DNA of 64,000 bases from Magnaporthiopsis rhizophila. Lineage: Eukaryota; Ascomycota; Sordariomycetes; Magnaporthales; Magnaporthaceae. Position numbers and translations under genes: made by a program. The number at the start of each line of letters is the position of its first letter. The first letter of the stretch is position 1. The stretch lies in contig PYSS01000005.1 of assembly GCA_003049465.1 (NCBI GenBank), positions 533,521-597,520 of the forward strand, given 5' to 3'. The notes beneath the pieces were generated by a model. The model saw only the letters and a program-made list of their open reading frames with translations, did no database searches and was not told where the DNA came from. Shown one piece after another: positions 1 through 10,472 of the stretch.

Positions 1-126
1 TAAAACGCCCTTGAATGTTTGCGCACTACGGGGCTTTTTTTTTTTTTTTTTTTTTTTTTTTTCCCNTAAAACGCCCTTGAATGTTTGCGCACTACGGGGT
101 TTTTTTTTTTTTTTTTTTTTTTTTTT
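1..126. repeat. Direct repeat with N: probable assembly seam
   Basis: A 33-nt unit at 1-33 recurs identically at 67-99. Each copy is followed by a long T run (about 28 T after one C at 35-62, about 27 T at 100-126). The copies are separated by CCC and a single N at position 66. An exact unit plus homopolymer repeated across an N is best explained as two overlapping contig ends that were not merged because the T-tract length is uncertain, rather than as a biological tandem repeat. Confidence 0.7.
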
Positions 127-1649
127 GCCCCTCCATCGAAAACCCAAATTTCCGTTACGCAACCAACCGTAGATGCCTGTGCACCTACACACCAGCCTCC
201 TCCGGCTAATAGACGCGCAGCATCTGTTTGCGTAACCCAAACAAGGCATAAAGGAAAGTGAGAGAGAAGACCAACAAAAAAAAAAAAAAGGAAGCGCTCG
301 TCGATCAATACCCGACACCATCACCGTGTGCCACCGCGGTCACTGATTCAAGATCAAAAGTCGCCCCTCCAAAGCAAGTGGAATGCATCCCACAGCAGCT
401 TGAGTCGTGAAGCTTGCTGTTCTCTGCGTGCCCCGCCTCCGCTCTAACCAGTCTCTTTTTTTTTCCCCTGGGCTCTCGCGCGTCCCATATCTTGTTTTCA
501 TCATTGCTCCAACAAAACCCCACCCTCCGCTTTTTTTTTTTTCTCGCTTTCCTTTTTTAGGCATGGTGGACCGGCGCGGAATTCGTGGTGTGGACTTGGC
601 GCCTCCGTCGAATACACAAAAGAAGCCGCCAGTGCGCGCCGTCTTTCCTGCCTACCTACTACCTAGCGTTAGATCAATTGTCATGGCTGGTATGTTTGGT
701 ATGGAGGCGGGGGAGGGCTGGTGCTCCAAGGGAGGGAGGTGGTGAGAAGAACCAAGTGGAGGCCGGCCTGGTGTTGATTGGGGATTGACATCGACACTCG
801 CATTATGGCACATTCCAATTACATCCCGATTAGGCACATGCATCCCACCACCAGAGCTCGGAAGGTCAGTCGTTTGCTCGCGATACGTCGAGGGCGGTGG
901 CCAGCAGCAGCCTGCAGCCGTGCATTGCATTGCATGCATTAGTTGTTCCCTTTCTCTTTTTTTTTTTTTACATACCGCCTTTTAAACGCGGAGCCTGAGC
1001 CTCCCAACATGGCCCTATGTCTCCATCCCCGACGTGCCATCCATCTCGAGTCTCTGCATGAAGCGTGCATGTACGCACATCTACACCGATTTGATCCCTG
1101 CCAGCCGCTGGGGCCTAACGCGGCCAGAGGCCAGAGCGTTCCCCAGAGTACAGTACCTTTTGTGCCATGGCTTGCTGGGCTGGCCTGCGCGAGCCGCCAT
1201 CCTAGGTACCTTTAAAATCGAGGTGGGTGGCGGCTTGCCAGGCAAAAAGTCTCAGGGCGGGTCCCTCCCTGGGGCCAAACTTGAGATCCTTGCCAGTTGC
1301 CCAATGGCAAACGCGGGTCCCGGAACACACAGCTGACAAGGCCCCACTCGATGCTCCCCTCGGGGTGTGGCCCTGCACGCCGCCCTTCCCCCTCCCTTCC
1401 CAGGCTTCGAAACACAAACAGAAGCCGCCTCCCTATTTTTTTTTTTTTTTTTTCTCTCTTGGTCCATAATCCGGGGTTTGGAGGAACTGATTGGGAACAC
1501 CATCTTTACATTGAATTTCGACCGGGTTTCGAATCGCATAGACCTGTATTAGTCGTGTTTATTGTTTGCTTGGCTGCAGTTTCTGCTTGTTGCCATCGAC
1601 TGCCGTTCCGCCAAATTTTATTTTTCTTTGTTTCTCGCCCGCCATCATC
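127..1649. other. Non-coding upstream region of the GDS1-like gene
   Basis: No convincing gene. Open frames here are short, overlap one another on both strands and are rich in codons from T and A runs (for example near 450-560, 960 and 1440-1455). The stretch just before 1650 is pyrimidine-rich and is probably promoter and 5' leader of the gene starting at 1650. Confidence 0.5.
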
Positions 1650-3058
1650 ATGTCTGCAGGATACAACACGAGAAAAGTGTCGCTCAGCCTGCCGAGTCTC
1701 GGTATCGCTCTGCCCGGCAACCACCACGCCGCCCGCCGCAACCCGCCATCCACGGCCACCAGCACAACCGCCGCTCCGGCAAGGCCAGCCACTGCTACAT
1801 CACCAAAGTCGCAGTCCACGAACAAGAAGAGGAAGGCATCCCACGATGGCGAGTCGCAGAGCCCACGCCCCGCGTCGCAACCCAGGAAGCTTGCGCCGCC
1901 CCGGCCGCAGGCTTCCAAGCTCGAGCGCACGCCACCGCCCTCGCCCACCACCTCGGTCGAAATGATGGACAGGGACGTGGTCGAGCCGAAGCCTATAGAT
2001 CTGGAATCCATCAACGACGACATTGTAGAGGCCGTCATTCGCGTCCTGATCAGCCAAGGGAACCGCCCTCACCTGGTCAAGGAGCTTGCCACCATCCTGA
2101 TGCTGCAACTCAGGATCGTCCAACAGTAAGACAGAACCCTCGCCTTAGCCTGGCCTGTTGCTGCCATGGGATTGGGCCCCGCCTCTGCTTCTCGTGGCCA
2201 ACCAACGTGCACGCGCTGACCAGTCATGATCAACCCAGATCCGCAAATCCCTGCGCCATCATCTCATCGAGGCTAGCGACCTTCCTGAAGCGCCCGTGTT
2301 GGACTGCCTCTTCGCCCTGTCCTTTGGCCAAGGAGCTTGAGACGGTGCACCCGAGGAGAACATACTTCTACCTCACCACATGCCCGCACCCGCCCTTCTC
2401 CGATTCGACCGTCGGCACGCCGGTTATCAAGCGCTCTTCCATCGTCACGCCCTCCCTGTCGAGCGGCACTTCGGCGTCTGAGGATGCCGACGACCTCGAG
2501 CGCCGGAGGGTTCTGAGCCCCTCGCCCGAGGTCGACCTGTCAGCACCCGAGTTCGACGACCTCGACGACGATCTGCCCATGCCCAGGACGCCGATCGGGT
2601 CGTTCTCAGGCAGGTTCCCGACAGCAATCTTCCACCACAACCGCCACCACCATCACCGTCACCACCCGCACTCGAGACACCACCGCAGCGGGTCGCCGCC
2701 ACTAGAGAAGGACGAAAAGGAGTTCACGCAGACGGCCAACGTGCTACAGCAGAAGAGGAAAGCCACTGGGCATTTCGTGGCGTCTGTACCGACAGAATCG
2801 CTCGTCGACATGCCTTACAATAGCCGCGACGAGAACCTGTTTGGTGGCCTGCAGCCAAAGACCTTGTCGCCAACCGCGGGGCATCACATCATCAACTTTT
2901 CCATCGCGAGCCCGTCGATGAGGCCCTCGTTTGGCGGAAGCCTGAAGAGGGATGCCGAGGCCGACGGTTGGGCCCGACTCGACAGCATGCTGGAGTGGGA
3001 CCGCAGCCCCGAGAACGTGGAGCTTGACGAGCTCGATGGGCTCCTGGTCAACTTCTAA
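1650..3058 (+). CDS. GDS1-type winged-helix nuclear protein
   Basis: Exons 1650-2125 and 2239-3058 encode 431 residues. The intron has a GTAAGA donor and a CCCAG acceptor and keeps phase. The start is the first in-frame ATG. A low-complexity Ser/Pro/Lys-rich N-terminus with a KKRK nuclear-localisation-like patch is followed by a winged-helix segment (about residues 125-195) that spans the intron: 'IVEAVIRVLISQGNRPHLVKE' before it, then 'ISSRLATFLKRP' and a 'HPRRTYFYLT' block. That order is characteristic of fungal Gds1-like regulators. The rest is acidic/Ser-rich, with a His-rich tract (HHNRHHHHRHH) around 2634-2690 and an acidic C-terminus. The family is known for a winged-helix fold and a link to respiratory growth in yeast; the target genes are not predictable from sequence. 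Confidence 0.8.
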
Positions 3059-4970
3059 GGAACCTCCTCGCACACGACGACCGTCGCCACTCCCAGTTGC
3101 ACCATCTAGTCCGCGTTCCAGCATGTTGTTGTGCGGCTTTCTCTTCTTCCCCTTCGTACCAGACCGGATCATACAGACACCTTGGTGGTTGGGGTGCATG
3201 GCGTTGTATTTTCCTTTCTGCCTACGATTGATTTTAATTACTGATGAAATAAGCCGTCGCTTGTTTGTGTCTAACGATGGGTCTGGGTCTTGGATCAGGG
3301 ACTCGGATTGGAGAAGTGGATTTGGGTGGCACGAATTTACATACATGCGGTTCTCGTTTCTTGGCTTGTCTCCTTTTAATGATTTGCTCCTTCGACATCT
3401 CCCCTCACCCGTCGCTTGGTTTATGGCGTTCAGACGACGATGAGACTGGTCATGCCAAGTCTCGACCATCCTGATACCACCTCCTAGGTGCCTTCCTTTC
3501 TTGGCGCTTTTCTTTTGCCGCGCTTATTGTAGCGTTCGGTAACTCCCTTGACTCGCGGCAGCGCGTTGCAACAACGCCCGACCGCTCTTGTTGTCAACCT
3601 TTTTTTTTCTTCTTTCTCGGAGGACTTCTGTTTTCGGCCTCGGCTACGCCCTCTCTGGTGGGGGAGGAGCAAACCGAGAAGGAAAAAGGCAAAGGCCCCC
3701 ACGCTGTTGCCAGGGTCCTGGCTTTACTTTCCAATGGCTCAGTGGCTTTTTGGTGGTTCTTATTTACTTTTGGACCCGATGGTTGGATTATTAGGATTGG
3801 GAAAAAAGAAAATTTGCGGAGCAGGCGGACAAAAAGAATGGAAACAAAAAAGCGGCGATTGGATCCGCGGGTCGTCGTCGCGCATTGCCCTCGAGATGAA
3901 GGGCAAGCTCGGCGGCGGGACATGAACGGGGCCAGGTGGAACAAAAAAGGAAAAGGCCGGGGAAAATGGCCGGTCGATTGATACCTCTCTCACCTTGCTC
4001 GCATGTACACTATACTTTTATGGTGGGTTCTGCTGGATCGGCTAGAAGGCAGCTTGTTTTTAGATGGGCGGTCTTTTGTAGATGGGAGACAATCTAGAGC
4101 GTTGGGCAATACATTTTGATGACGATGAGGGTGTATGATGGCGTGATGATGCATCGTGCTTCTGCTATGCCGGCGGCAGGGTTGGATCTCGGCGTTTATC
4201 GTGTGGGCAAAAGCACGGGGCATTTGATCCCTCGGTGAGATGATCGAGATCGACACGAGCTGTTCCCTCGGTTAGGTCGAGGGAACGAGATGCACTCCCA
4301 TGGATTCTGGTACCCAAGCACGCGAAAACGATGCACTGGGAGCTGGGTCAAGCTATGCCCGTAGGTACTTGTCTAGGCGGGAAAATTATCAATTCCAGTG
4401 GCATATTTGACGACGTGTATCTCCCAGCGAGAGACGTAAGAGGGTTGTGTAAAACTCGCGCTTATGCGGACACGCTTTAAACGATCGGCTGCATGTTGCC
4501 AGGTGATGTGGAGGTGTACATACGTCCCAGTTTAGGTGATGTCGTGATGGTCGCCCAGCCGTGCCCAACCTTGATCGAGCACGCGAGAAGCTGCGGTGAA
4601 GCTCTCCCCCTGATGACCCCACTTGCTCTCCACACTGCATTTGACCCCTGAAAAAAAAAAAAAAAAAGAAAAAAAAAAGAGCAGGGACTTCCACCAAGCG
4701 GGGCACCTCAAGCTCAGCCTCGAGAGCCGAGCCTCAGCCGAGCCTTGAGTTTCCCAAGATAACTCCCGAGGCGCAAACAACCACGGAGGCAAGCTCGAAA
4801 AGTCCTTACTCGCACGTGCGGTGCTGCGCCGGCATCTACCGAGGGTTTGTTTTTGCAGCTTTGGGTTGCGAGGCTGGCTGGTCGGCAATGAGGTGACGCC
4901 GTAATTTTTTTTTGTGTTTTTCTTTTTTCTTTTTGTTTTTTTTTGTTCCTTCCCCAAACGGACCAGGAAC
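3059..4970. other. Intergenic region between GDS1-like gene and OMS1
   Basis: About 1.9 kb without a credible gene. It holds the 3' flank of the upstream gene, an A-rich tract at 4651-4679 and T-rich tracts at 4906-4945 just before the OMS1 start. ORFs here are short, and several owe their length to homopolymers. Confidence 0.5.
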
Positions 4971-6536
4971 ATGGACTGGGCTCGGCTCCCTGTCGTCCGG
5001 ACCCCGGCGAGACGACTGCTCGTCCACCTAGCCACCCGGAGCCGGACCTGCACCCGGGGCGTGCACGTGACTAGCCCGGTATGCAAAAAGAAACCGGGAC
5101 CGCCGGCTGCTCCGGCCAAGCCACCACTTAAGGTTGCAGTGCCGGCCAAGCAGGTGAAGCCAAAAGCTAGGCCAAAGCAACAGAGGCCGCCGCCGCCGCC
5201 GAGCGGCAAGGGGGACAAAAGGGTCCCCCTTTCAGAGCTCGTGGAGAAACGGGGCAAGGCGTTTGTGGTCATGGTGATCGGCGGCACCATCTTCATGGGC
5301 TACACGTCATACATCATCACCATCTTCGTCAAGGCGTCGGAGGAGGAGGAGAAGTCGGCATCAGAAAGCAGCGAGGAGGCACTGGCGGCGGCGGCAGGCA
5401 AGAGCTACGAGGAGCAGCTGGCGGCTCGCGAGCCGGCGGTGCCGACGGGCCTGCCGCCGACCATCTCGCGCGCCACGGCGGCCGAGTTCGACGCCGGACT
5501 GGACTGGCCCGAGCTACTCATGGGCCACAAGCAGCTGCGCCGGCGCCTGGCCGCCGAGTGCAAGGGCGACGTGCTCGAGGTCGCCGTCGGCACCGGCCGC
5601 AACTTTGTCTACTACGACTGGGACGACATCGCCGACGTCGACCCGGACCTGCGCACCGTCCGGCGGCTCGAGAAGCGCCGCGACGGCGCCAGCGGTGAGA
5701 GTGGCGACGTGGAGATGGCGAGCTACACCGGGGTCGACGTCTCGGCCGACGTGCTGGGCCTCGCGCGCCGGCGCATCCGCGACCTTGTCCCGGGCATGAA
5801 GCACCACGTGCCCAAGGCCAGGCCCAAGGTCGACGAGGCGGCGGGCGAGCGGCAGTTTAAGACCGCGGGCGTGGAGGAGGTGCTCAACATACAGGACGGG
5901 AAGCTGCGGCTGGTTCGCGCCGATGTGCAGGACGGCCTGCCCTTGCCGGCGGCGCGTCCACGGCGGATAGAGGCTGGTCGGCAGCAGCAGCAACAGCCGC
6001 AGAATCAGCAGCCGCAGCAGCAACAACAACAGCAACAACAGACTACTAGCCCACAAGAAGCCTCGTCTACTACAAAGCCAGGCTTCTTTTCCTTCTCGCG
6101 ACGGTCACAGCAGCCATCGGCGGCACCGCCATCCGTTACGGCACCCGCGCTCGAGGAGCCGACGCACTACGACGTGATCGTGCAGACGTTTGGCCTGTGC
6201 AGCGTGGCGTCGCCCGGCCGGCTGCTGGCCAACATGGCGGCCGTCGTCAAGCCCGGCACAGGCCGGATCCTGCTGCTCGAGCACGGCCGTGGCGACTGGG
6301 GCTTCGTGAACAAGGCGCTCGACAGGCTGGCGCCGGGCCACTTTGCCCGCTTCGGTTGCTGGTGGAACCGCGACATTGAGCGCATCGTGCGCGAGGCCGC
6401 CGCGACCGTCCCGGGGCTGGAGGTTGTTAGCGTCAAGAGGCCGGGCGTGCTGCAGGCGGGGACGACGCTGCTCATCGAGCTCAGGGTGGCTGGGGGCGGG
6501 AAGGCCGATACGAGCCCTGAGGCGGCTAGCAAATAG
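4971..6536 (+). CDS. OMS1: Oms1-like mitochondrial inner-membrane methyltransferase
   Basis: Single exon, 521 residues. The frame stays open upstream through a T-rich leader, but the first credible start is the ATG at 4971, which gives an Arg-rich, acid-poor N-terminus (about 1-35) resembling a mitochondrial presequence. A basic Pro/Lys linker precedes one membrane span (about 98-118, 'FVVMVIGGTIFMGYTSYII'). The class I SAM-dependent fold follows: motif I 'VLEVAVGTGRNF' near 205, a later acidic strand 'SYTGVDVSADVL', then 'YDVIVQTFGLCSV' and the family-typical 'LLLEHGRG', 'FGCWWNRDIERIV'. In yeast Oms1 is a mitochondrial membrane protein with a methyltransferase-like domain, isolated as a suppressor of an oxa1 mutation. 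A Gln-rich insert (5981-6045) interrupts the domain. It converges on the gene at 6947-8257. Confidence 0.88.
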   Translation: MDWARLPVVRTPARRLLVHLATRSRTCTRGVHVTSPVCKKKPGPPAAPAKPPLKVAVPAKQVKPKARPKQQRPPPPPSGKGDKRVPLSELVEKRGKAFVVMVIGGTIFMGYTSYIITIFVKASEEEEKSASESSEEALAAAAGKSYEEQLAAREPAVPTGLPPTISRATAAEFDAGLDWPELLMGHKQLRRRLAAECKGDVLEVAVGTGRNFVYYDWDDIADVDPDLRTVRRLEKRRDGASGESGDVEMASYTGVDVSADVLGLARRRIRDLVPGMKHHVPKARPKVDEAAGERQFKTAGVEEVLNIQDGKLRLVRADVQDGLPLPAARPRRIEAGRQQQQQPQNQQPQQQQQQQQQTTSPQEASSTTKPGFFSFSRRSQQPSAAPPSVTAPALEEPTHYDVIVQTFGLCSVASPGRLLANMAAVVKPGTGRILLLEHGRGDWGFVNKALDRLAPGHFARFGCWWNRDIERIVREAAATVPGLEVVSVKRPGVLQAGTTLLIELRVAGGGKADTSPEAASK

Positions 6537-6946
6537 GGGGGGTTTTGCGTAGCACTCGTGTTAATCAAAGGGGTCATCCAATAAAGTTCCGTGTTTCGTG
6601 CAACCGTTGTCCGGCCTCCAGATGCCCCACGGTCTTTGCTTTCTGTTCGCGATTATACCGAGCTTGTCGATACAAGGAGCAAACGGGGAAAAAGATGTCT
6701 TGATCAGGTTCTCTACGGGATAAGAATGAACATTGGCATCCCGACAGAACTGCAGGCCTGTGTTGAGTACCTGCACCTTCCCGTCGTACATGCACGCTCA
6801 TGCCCGCAATTTCTGGGAGATGAGGACATGCTTTTCCAAAATAGTGACACCACAAACTTCTAGATTCGGTTGCGATATAATATGGATGTGTTTGCTCTTC
6901 TAAGAGACGAGCCGCTGGCCCCTCGTATCGTCCGAAAGTCCATGTT
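6537..6946. other. Short convergent intergenic region
   Basis: About 410 bp between the OMS1 stop and the stop of the minus-strand gene at 6947. Holds only the two 3' flanks; no gene seen. Confidence 0.5.
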
Positions 6947-8257
6947 TCAGCTGAGGGCACCGCCCCAAGGCCCCAGGACAGCAATGCGCTCCAGATAACC
7001 CGGGTTCAACAGCGGGTTGTGCAGGTCGGCGATGGTGCTCATGCACGCGGCGGCCGGGTCGCCCGACGCGTCCACCATGCCCATCCAGTACTCGTTCCCG
7101 GGAAATGCGTTGCCGTCCCAGGCGTAGTTCAGCACGAGCAGGCGTTTCGGCAAAGGCGACGACGGCAGCTTGGCGGCCGGGTTGCGTTTGGAAAATACGA
7201 CGTCGACGCGCGGCGCGCACCGCTTCCCCGCGTCAATCACGGCCTCGCGTGCGGCGGCCGACACGGCTTTATCCATCCAGGCAAACTCGAGCACGCCGAT
7301 GCGGGCGCGGGCGGTAGGGGCCAGCCCCAGCAGCGCCTTCCGGAACGCGGCCAGGAACAGATCCGGCTGTCGATCGTTGAGCGTCCACACGCCCAGGCCG
7401 AGCCCGACGACGTAGACGTGCGCCTGGATAGTCTGTGTCTGCGTCTGTGTCCCGGTCTCGGCCTGTGCGGCGCGGTCGGCCGCCTCGGCGAGGAGCAGCT
7501 CGGCCGTGACGCGCATGCGGGCCTCGTACGTGGCGTCCGAGAAGAAGGTGGCGTGGTGGTGGTGGTGGTGGTGGTGGTCGCTGTCGGGCGGCGGGGCGAG
7601 CTGGCAGCCGAAAAAGCGGCGGTAAGCGGCGCGCAGCGGCTCGGGCAGGAACTTGGACCCGACGACGAGCTGCCAGTCCATGCGGCCCACGCGCTCGAAG
7701 CGGGCGCCCACGAGCCCGACGATGACGCCGCGCGGCTCGAACGAGCCCGGTTTTCCGGGCTCGCCGGCGTTGTCGCGCCCGCCGTCGTTGATGAAGTGGC
7801 TCGGCCCGCTGACGCCCAGCAGGCTGCCGAGCAGCATCTCGTCGTAGCTCAGGTAGTCGCGCAGTTGCAAGCCGGCAACGGGGTCCTCGTCCGCGGTCCC
7901 GACCCGGTCCCAGGCGCGTGCGGCCGCCATGACGGTCTCGCCGCTGCGCAGGACCGTGTCGTCGCGCGCGTTGAGGAAGGCCAGCGGCCGCTTGGCCAGC
8001 AGCCGCGCCACCTGGTGTCGCCACGTCCAGCCGGCGGCGTTGTAAAGAGCCTTCTCGGCGGCGCTGCCGCTCTCGCGCTTGAAGGCTAGAAAGTCCTCGA
8101 CCAGCTGCGGGTACCGCGCGTGCACCACCACGCGCGTGCCCTGCGCGTCGGCCGCCACGGTGCCCGGGTCGAAGTTGGCGGCGGCATTGGCGTGCGTCGG
8201 CCGGAGGCGGTTGAAGAGGTCGATGGTGGCCTGGGACACGACGGGTTGGGTTGCCAT
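6947..8257 (-). CDS. DUF4804-like protein with a macrodomain/PARG-like C-terminus
   Basis: Single exon, 436 residues, ATG at 8257. The N-terminal half is helical and charged. The middle carries 'GVIVGLVGARFERVGRM' followed by an eight-His tract from a GTG/CAC repeat near 7553-7578. The C-terminal half has 'AHVYVVGLGLGVW', 'RIGVLEFAWMD' and 'LLVLNYAWDGNAFPGNEYW', an Asn-Tyr-Ala-x-Asp-Gly-Asn loop reminiscent of the ADP-ribose-binding loops of macrodomain/PARG-type proteins. From memory this pattern fits the DUF4804 family of fungi and intracellular bacteria; I am not certain of the assignment. If right, it would bind or process ADP-ribose groups. No signal peptide or membrane span. GC is very high throughout. 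Confidence 0.6.
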   Translation of the reverse strand: MATQPVVSQATIDLFNRLRPTHANAAANFDPGTVAADAQGTRVVVHARYPQLVEDFLAFKRESGSAAEKALYNAAGWTWRHQVARLLAKRPLAFLNARDDTVLRSGETVMAAARAWDRVGTADEDPVAGLQLRDYLSYDEMLLGSLLGVSGPSHFINDGGRDNAGEPGKPGSFEPRGVIVGLVGARFERVGRMDWQLVVGSKFLPEPLRAAYRRFFGCQLAPPPDSDHHHHHHHHATFFSDATYEARMRVTAELLLAEAADRAAQAETGTQTQTQTIQAHVYVVGLGLGVWTLNDRQPDLFLAAFRKALLGLAPTARARIGVLEFAWMDKAVSAAAREAVIDAGKRCAPRVDVVFSKRNPAAKLPSSPLPKRLLVLNYAWDGNAFPGNEYWMGMVDASGDPAAACMSTIADLHNPLLNPGYLERIAVLGPWGGALS

Positions 8258-9631
8258 GGTTTCTTTGGCTGGTGAGGGTGGCCGGTCCCATTGGATCTCT
8301 CCCTTGTTCGGCGCGTCTTCTCATCTACCAGTCAGAGCCTAGTGTGGCGGATCCGCCGGTTCGGTTTAGTTGATTCGGCCCCCTCGACCGCCATGCGGGC
8401 CTGGCATAACGTGGCGCTGGGTTTCCCAGCCAGCCTTCATCTTGCGCTGCCCATAATCGTGGTCGCTCGCTCGCTGTTCTCATTTCGCGGGTGGCACACC
8501 ACCACAGGCACCACAATCGGCAGCATGGGCGAGAGCTCAGATCAGCAGTCGGCACCCAAGGACAAGCGACCCCGGAAAATCACACGGCTCGATGCCTGGG
8601 CTCTGTATCAATGGAATAAGGAACAAGCGGCGGTGCCGGCCCCCGATCTCTTTGTCCGCATCCGCGACTGGCAGCGGAAATCGTGTGCTTCCGACCAGTC
8701 CAAGACCTCCAGAAGCCGAGGGCGTCGAGCCGCCCCCAGGCGTTGCGCGGCTTGCCGGCCAAAGCTGTGAATTTTTGGGGCCTTTGATCACACGTCTGGC
8801 ACCCTGCCCGGCGAGATATCCAACGGCCGCCGGGCAGCTACGCGACCCCGATGCTCTGGGATGATGTTTACGGAATCTCGGAGGGAGGGCTGGCTAGCGT
8901 CTTGGCTCTGTCCGAGCCCTTAATTTCGAATCCGTCAAAGAATTGCGGAAAGGTGCGTTGCTTTTTACGTCTGATGGTTTGACTATGTCTAAACTGACTG
9001 CGCATCTATCAAAGGTCTTGCCTCGCTCTTGCACTCTGCGGCAGTGCTGCATGAGGCGGGGATCAAATAATGCGTGGCGAAGCACACGACCCCGGGGACC
9101 GAGATGCCATCGCGGAGGACCTTGAAGGTATTATTGGCAGCCGCGACGAGGCCTCGACCTCCAGGTTGGGCTCGAGGAGAGGCTGGTAGCATGTCTTAAC
9201 CGATGGCTGCGAGCCGTGTCGAGTTGCCTTTGAGCAAGTCTTTCTTTCGCATTTCACATGGGCAGGTCAGAGCTTAGGAGTCACACGGTATCCTGTCTGC
9301 CAGAAACGGATATAAGACGCCGCCATATATCATCATACTCGACAGGGCGAACCGCAGGGATAATGTTTGTTAAAGGGAACAAAGCGCGTGGATTTGAAAG
9401 AGCGCTGGGATTCTAATCAAGCAGGTCGGGCTTATTATACCGATTTTGACGCTAAGGGAAACGCTGCTGCTTGGCAATAGGAAACAAGACACTGCGCAAC
9501 TGCCGCCAATATCAAGTCATTACCCCTTGCAAGATGGAGCAACGTTTACTGTTCCAATCTGTAGATGTTGAAACGCTACCCTCAGGCCTCGTTGTCTCCA
9601 TTCCACCAGACCAGCCGGCAGAAACTGCGGC
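8258..9631. other. Intergenic region, possibly with degenerate gene remnants
   Basis: About 1.4 kb. A plus-strand ATG at 8525 opens an 81-codon frame (MGESSDQQSAPKDK...) with no recognised domain. On the minus strand around 8990-9190 there is a protein-like stretch ('RGLVAAANNTFKVLRDGI', then 'VPGVVCFATHY') interrupted on both sides, which could be a decayed gene. I cannot support a functional gene in either. Confidence 0.35.
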
Positions 9632-10130
9632 CTAGCCTTCAGCTCCTCTTGATCGCAGCCTGCCTGCCCGATGACTCTCAAGCCCAACGCCAAGGACGAC
9701 AGCAAGGCGCGTTAATCCAATAAACACCAAGCAAAAAAAAAAAAAACGCAAACCAGTCCATGGCGAGCCAGCGGGCCGGACTGGCGAGGACGCCGCGGGC
9801 GCCGAGCGCGACCACCAGGCCGTACGCGTGGCCGGCGTCCCATGCGAACAGGGCGACGTTGACCCGGCGCCAGGTCGACGCGGAGCCGCCCCGGAGCAGC
9901 AGCGGACCCAGCAGCGCGACGGCGCCGAACGCACCGGCCAGCAGGGCCATGGCGGTGCCGTGTGACGCGTCGAACTGGTGCTGGTGCGCGGCGGCGGCCG
10001 AGTAGGACCTCAGAATCTGGTCCGGGTCCGTGGCTGCGACGTAGCATGTCCCCGCGGCCATGGCGGTGTCGAGCCAGAGTAGCGTCGCGCGGTAGAACAG
10101 GGGTATGAGGTGAGGGTGAGGAGGTGCCAT
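9632..10130 (-). pseudogene. DUF7704-like four-span membrane protein with homopolymer frameshift
   Basis: ATG at 10130. The first ~128 codons encode three hydrophobic segments with 'FYRATLLWLDTAMAAG' near the start and 'WRRVNVALFAWDAGHAYGL' in the third, then 'LAMDWFA'. This looks like a small fungal integral membrane family (DUF7704). As written, the frame runs through a T14 tract (A14 at 9733-9746 on the plus strand) and ends at 9678 with an atypical tail. One base fewer would place the downstream bases in the frame 'FIGLTRLAVVLGVGLE', the kind of last membrane helix this family ends with, stopping at 9632. A sequencing/assembly length error is likelier than a true null, but inactivation cannot be excluded. 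Function unknown. Confidence 0.55.
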
Positions 10131-10472
10131 GGCGCTGGTTGGCTGGTCTGTTTTTGGTTTTCTTGATGTGCTGGATGGGTCGTGATATGGACAGTAGTAG
10201 GTTGTGTTCAGCGGAGATTCAAGGCTGCCGTGAGGTCTTGTGTGCCGAACTTGAACTTTCGACTTGGGTGTGGCTATCAACGGTTGAAACCTGAGAGTCT
10301 ATATTTCACAAAAAGCTCACAATTGGCTCGGCGTCAGCGCCAATGAATCTTCCGGAGGATGAGATCGTAGTTCCTGGTTCCGGCCAGGCACCTCTATCTA
10401 GTTTCGGTCCGGTACCCAGGGGTCTTTTTACCCTGCGTCACATGCATGCATACGACGTCTCCAGGCTCGGGT
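10131..10472. other. Intergenic region
   Basis: About 340 bp between the upstream side of the DUF7704-like gene and the stop of the NLR gene; both genes lie on the minus strand. Presumably promoter of the former and 3' flank of the latter; no gene seen. Confidence 0.45.

Noticed and set aside
1297..1965. 222-codon plus-strand ORF
   Set aside because: Overlaps the real GDS1-like first exon in another frame and is mostly Arg/Pro/Ser with a Phe run from T-tracts.
8525..8770. 81-codon ORF beginning MGESSDQQ
   Set aside because: No motif, no splice-compatible continuation, ends in low-complexity Arg/Ala; kept only as a remark in the intergenic entry.
8990..9190. Minus-strand protein-like fragment with 'GVVCFATHY'
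   Set aside because: Too short, stops on both sides, and the family could not be named; may be a relic.
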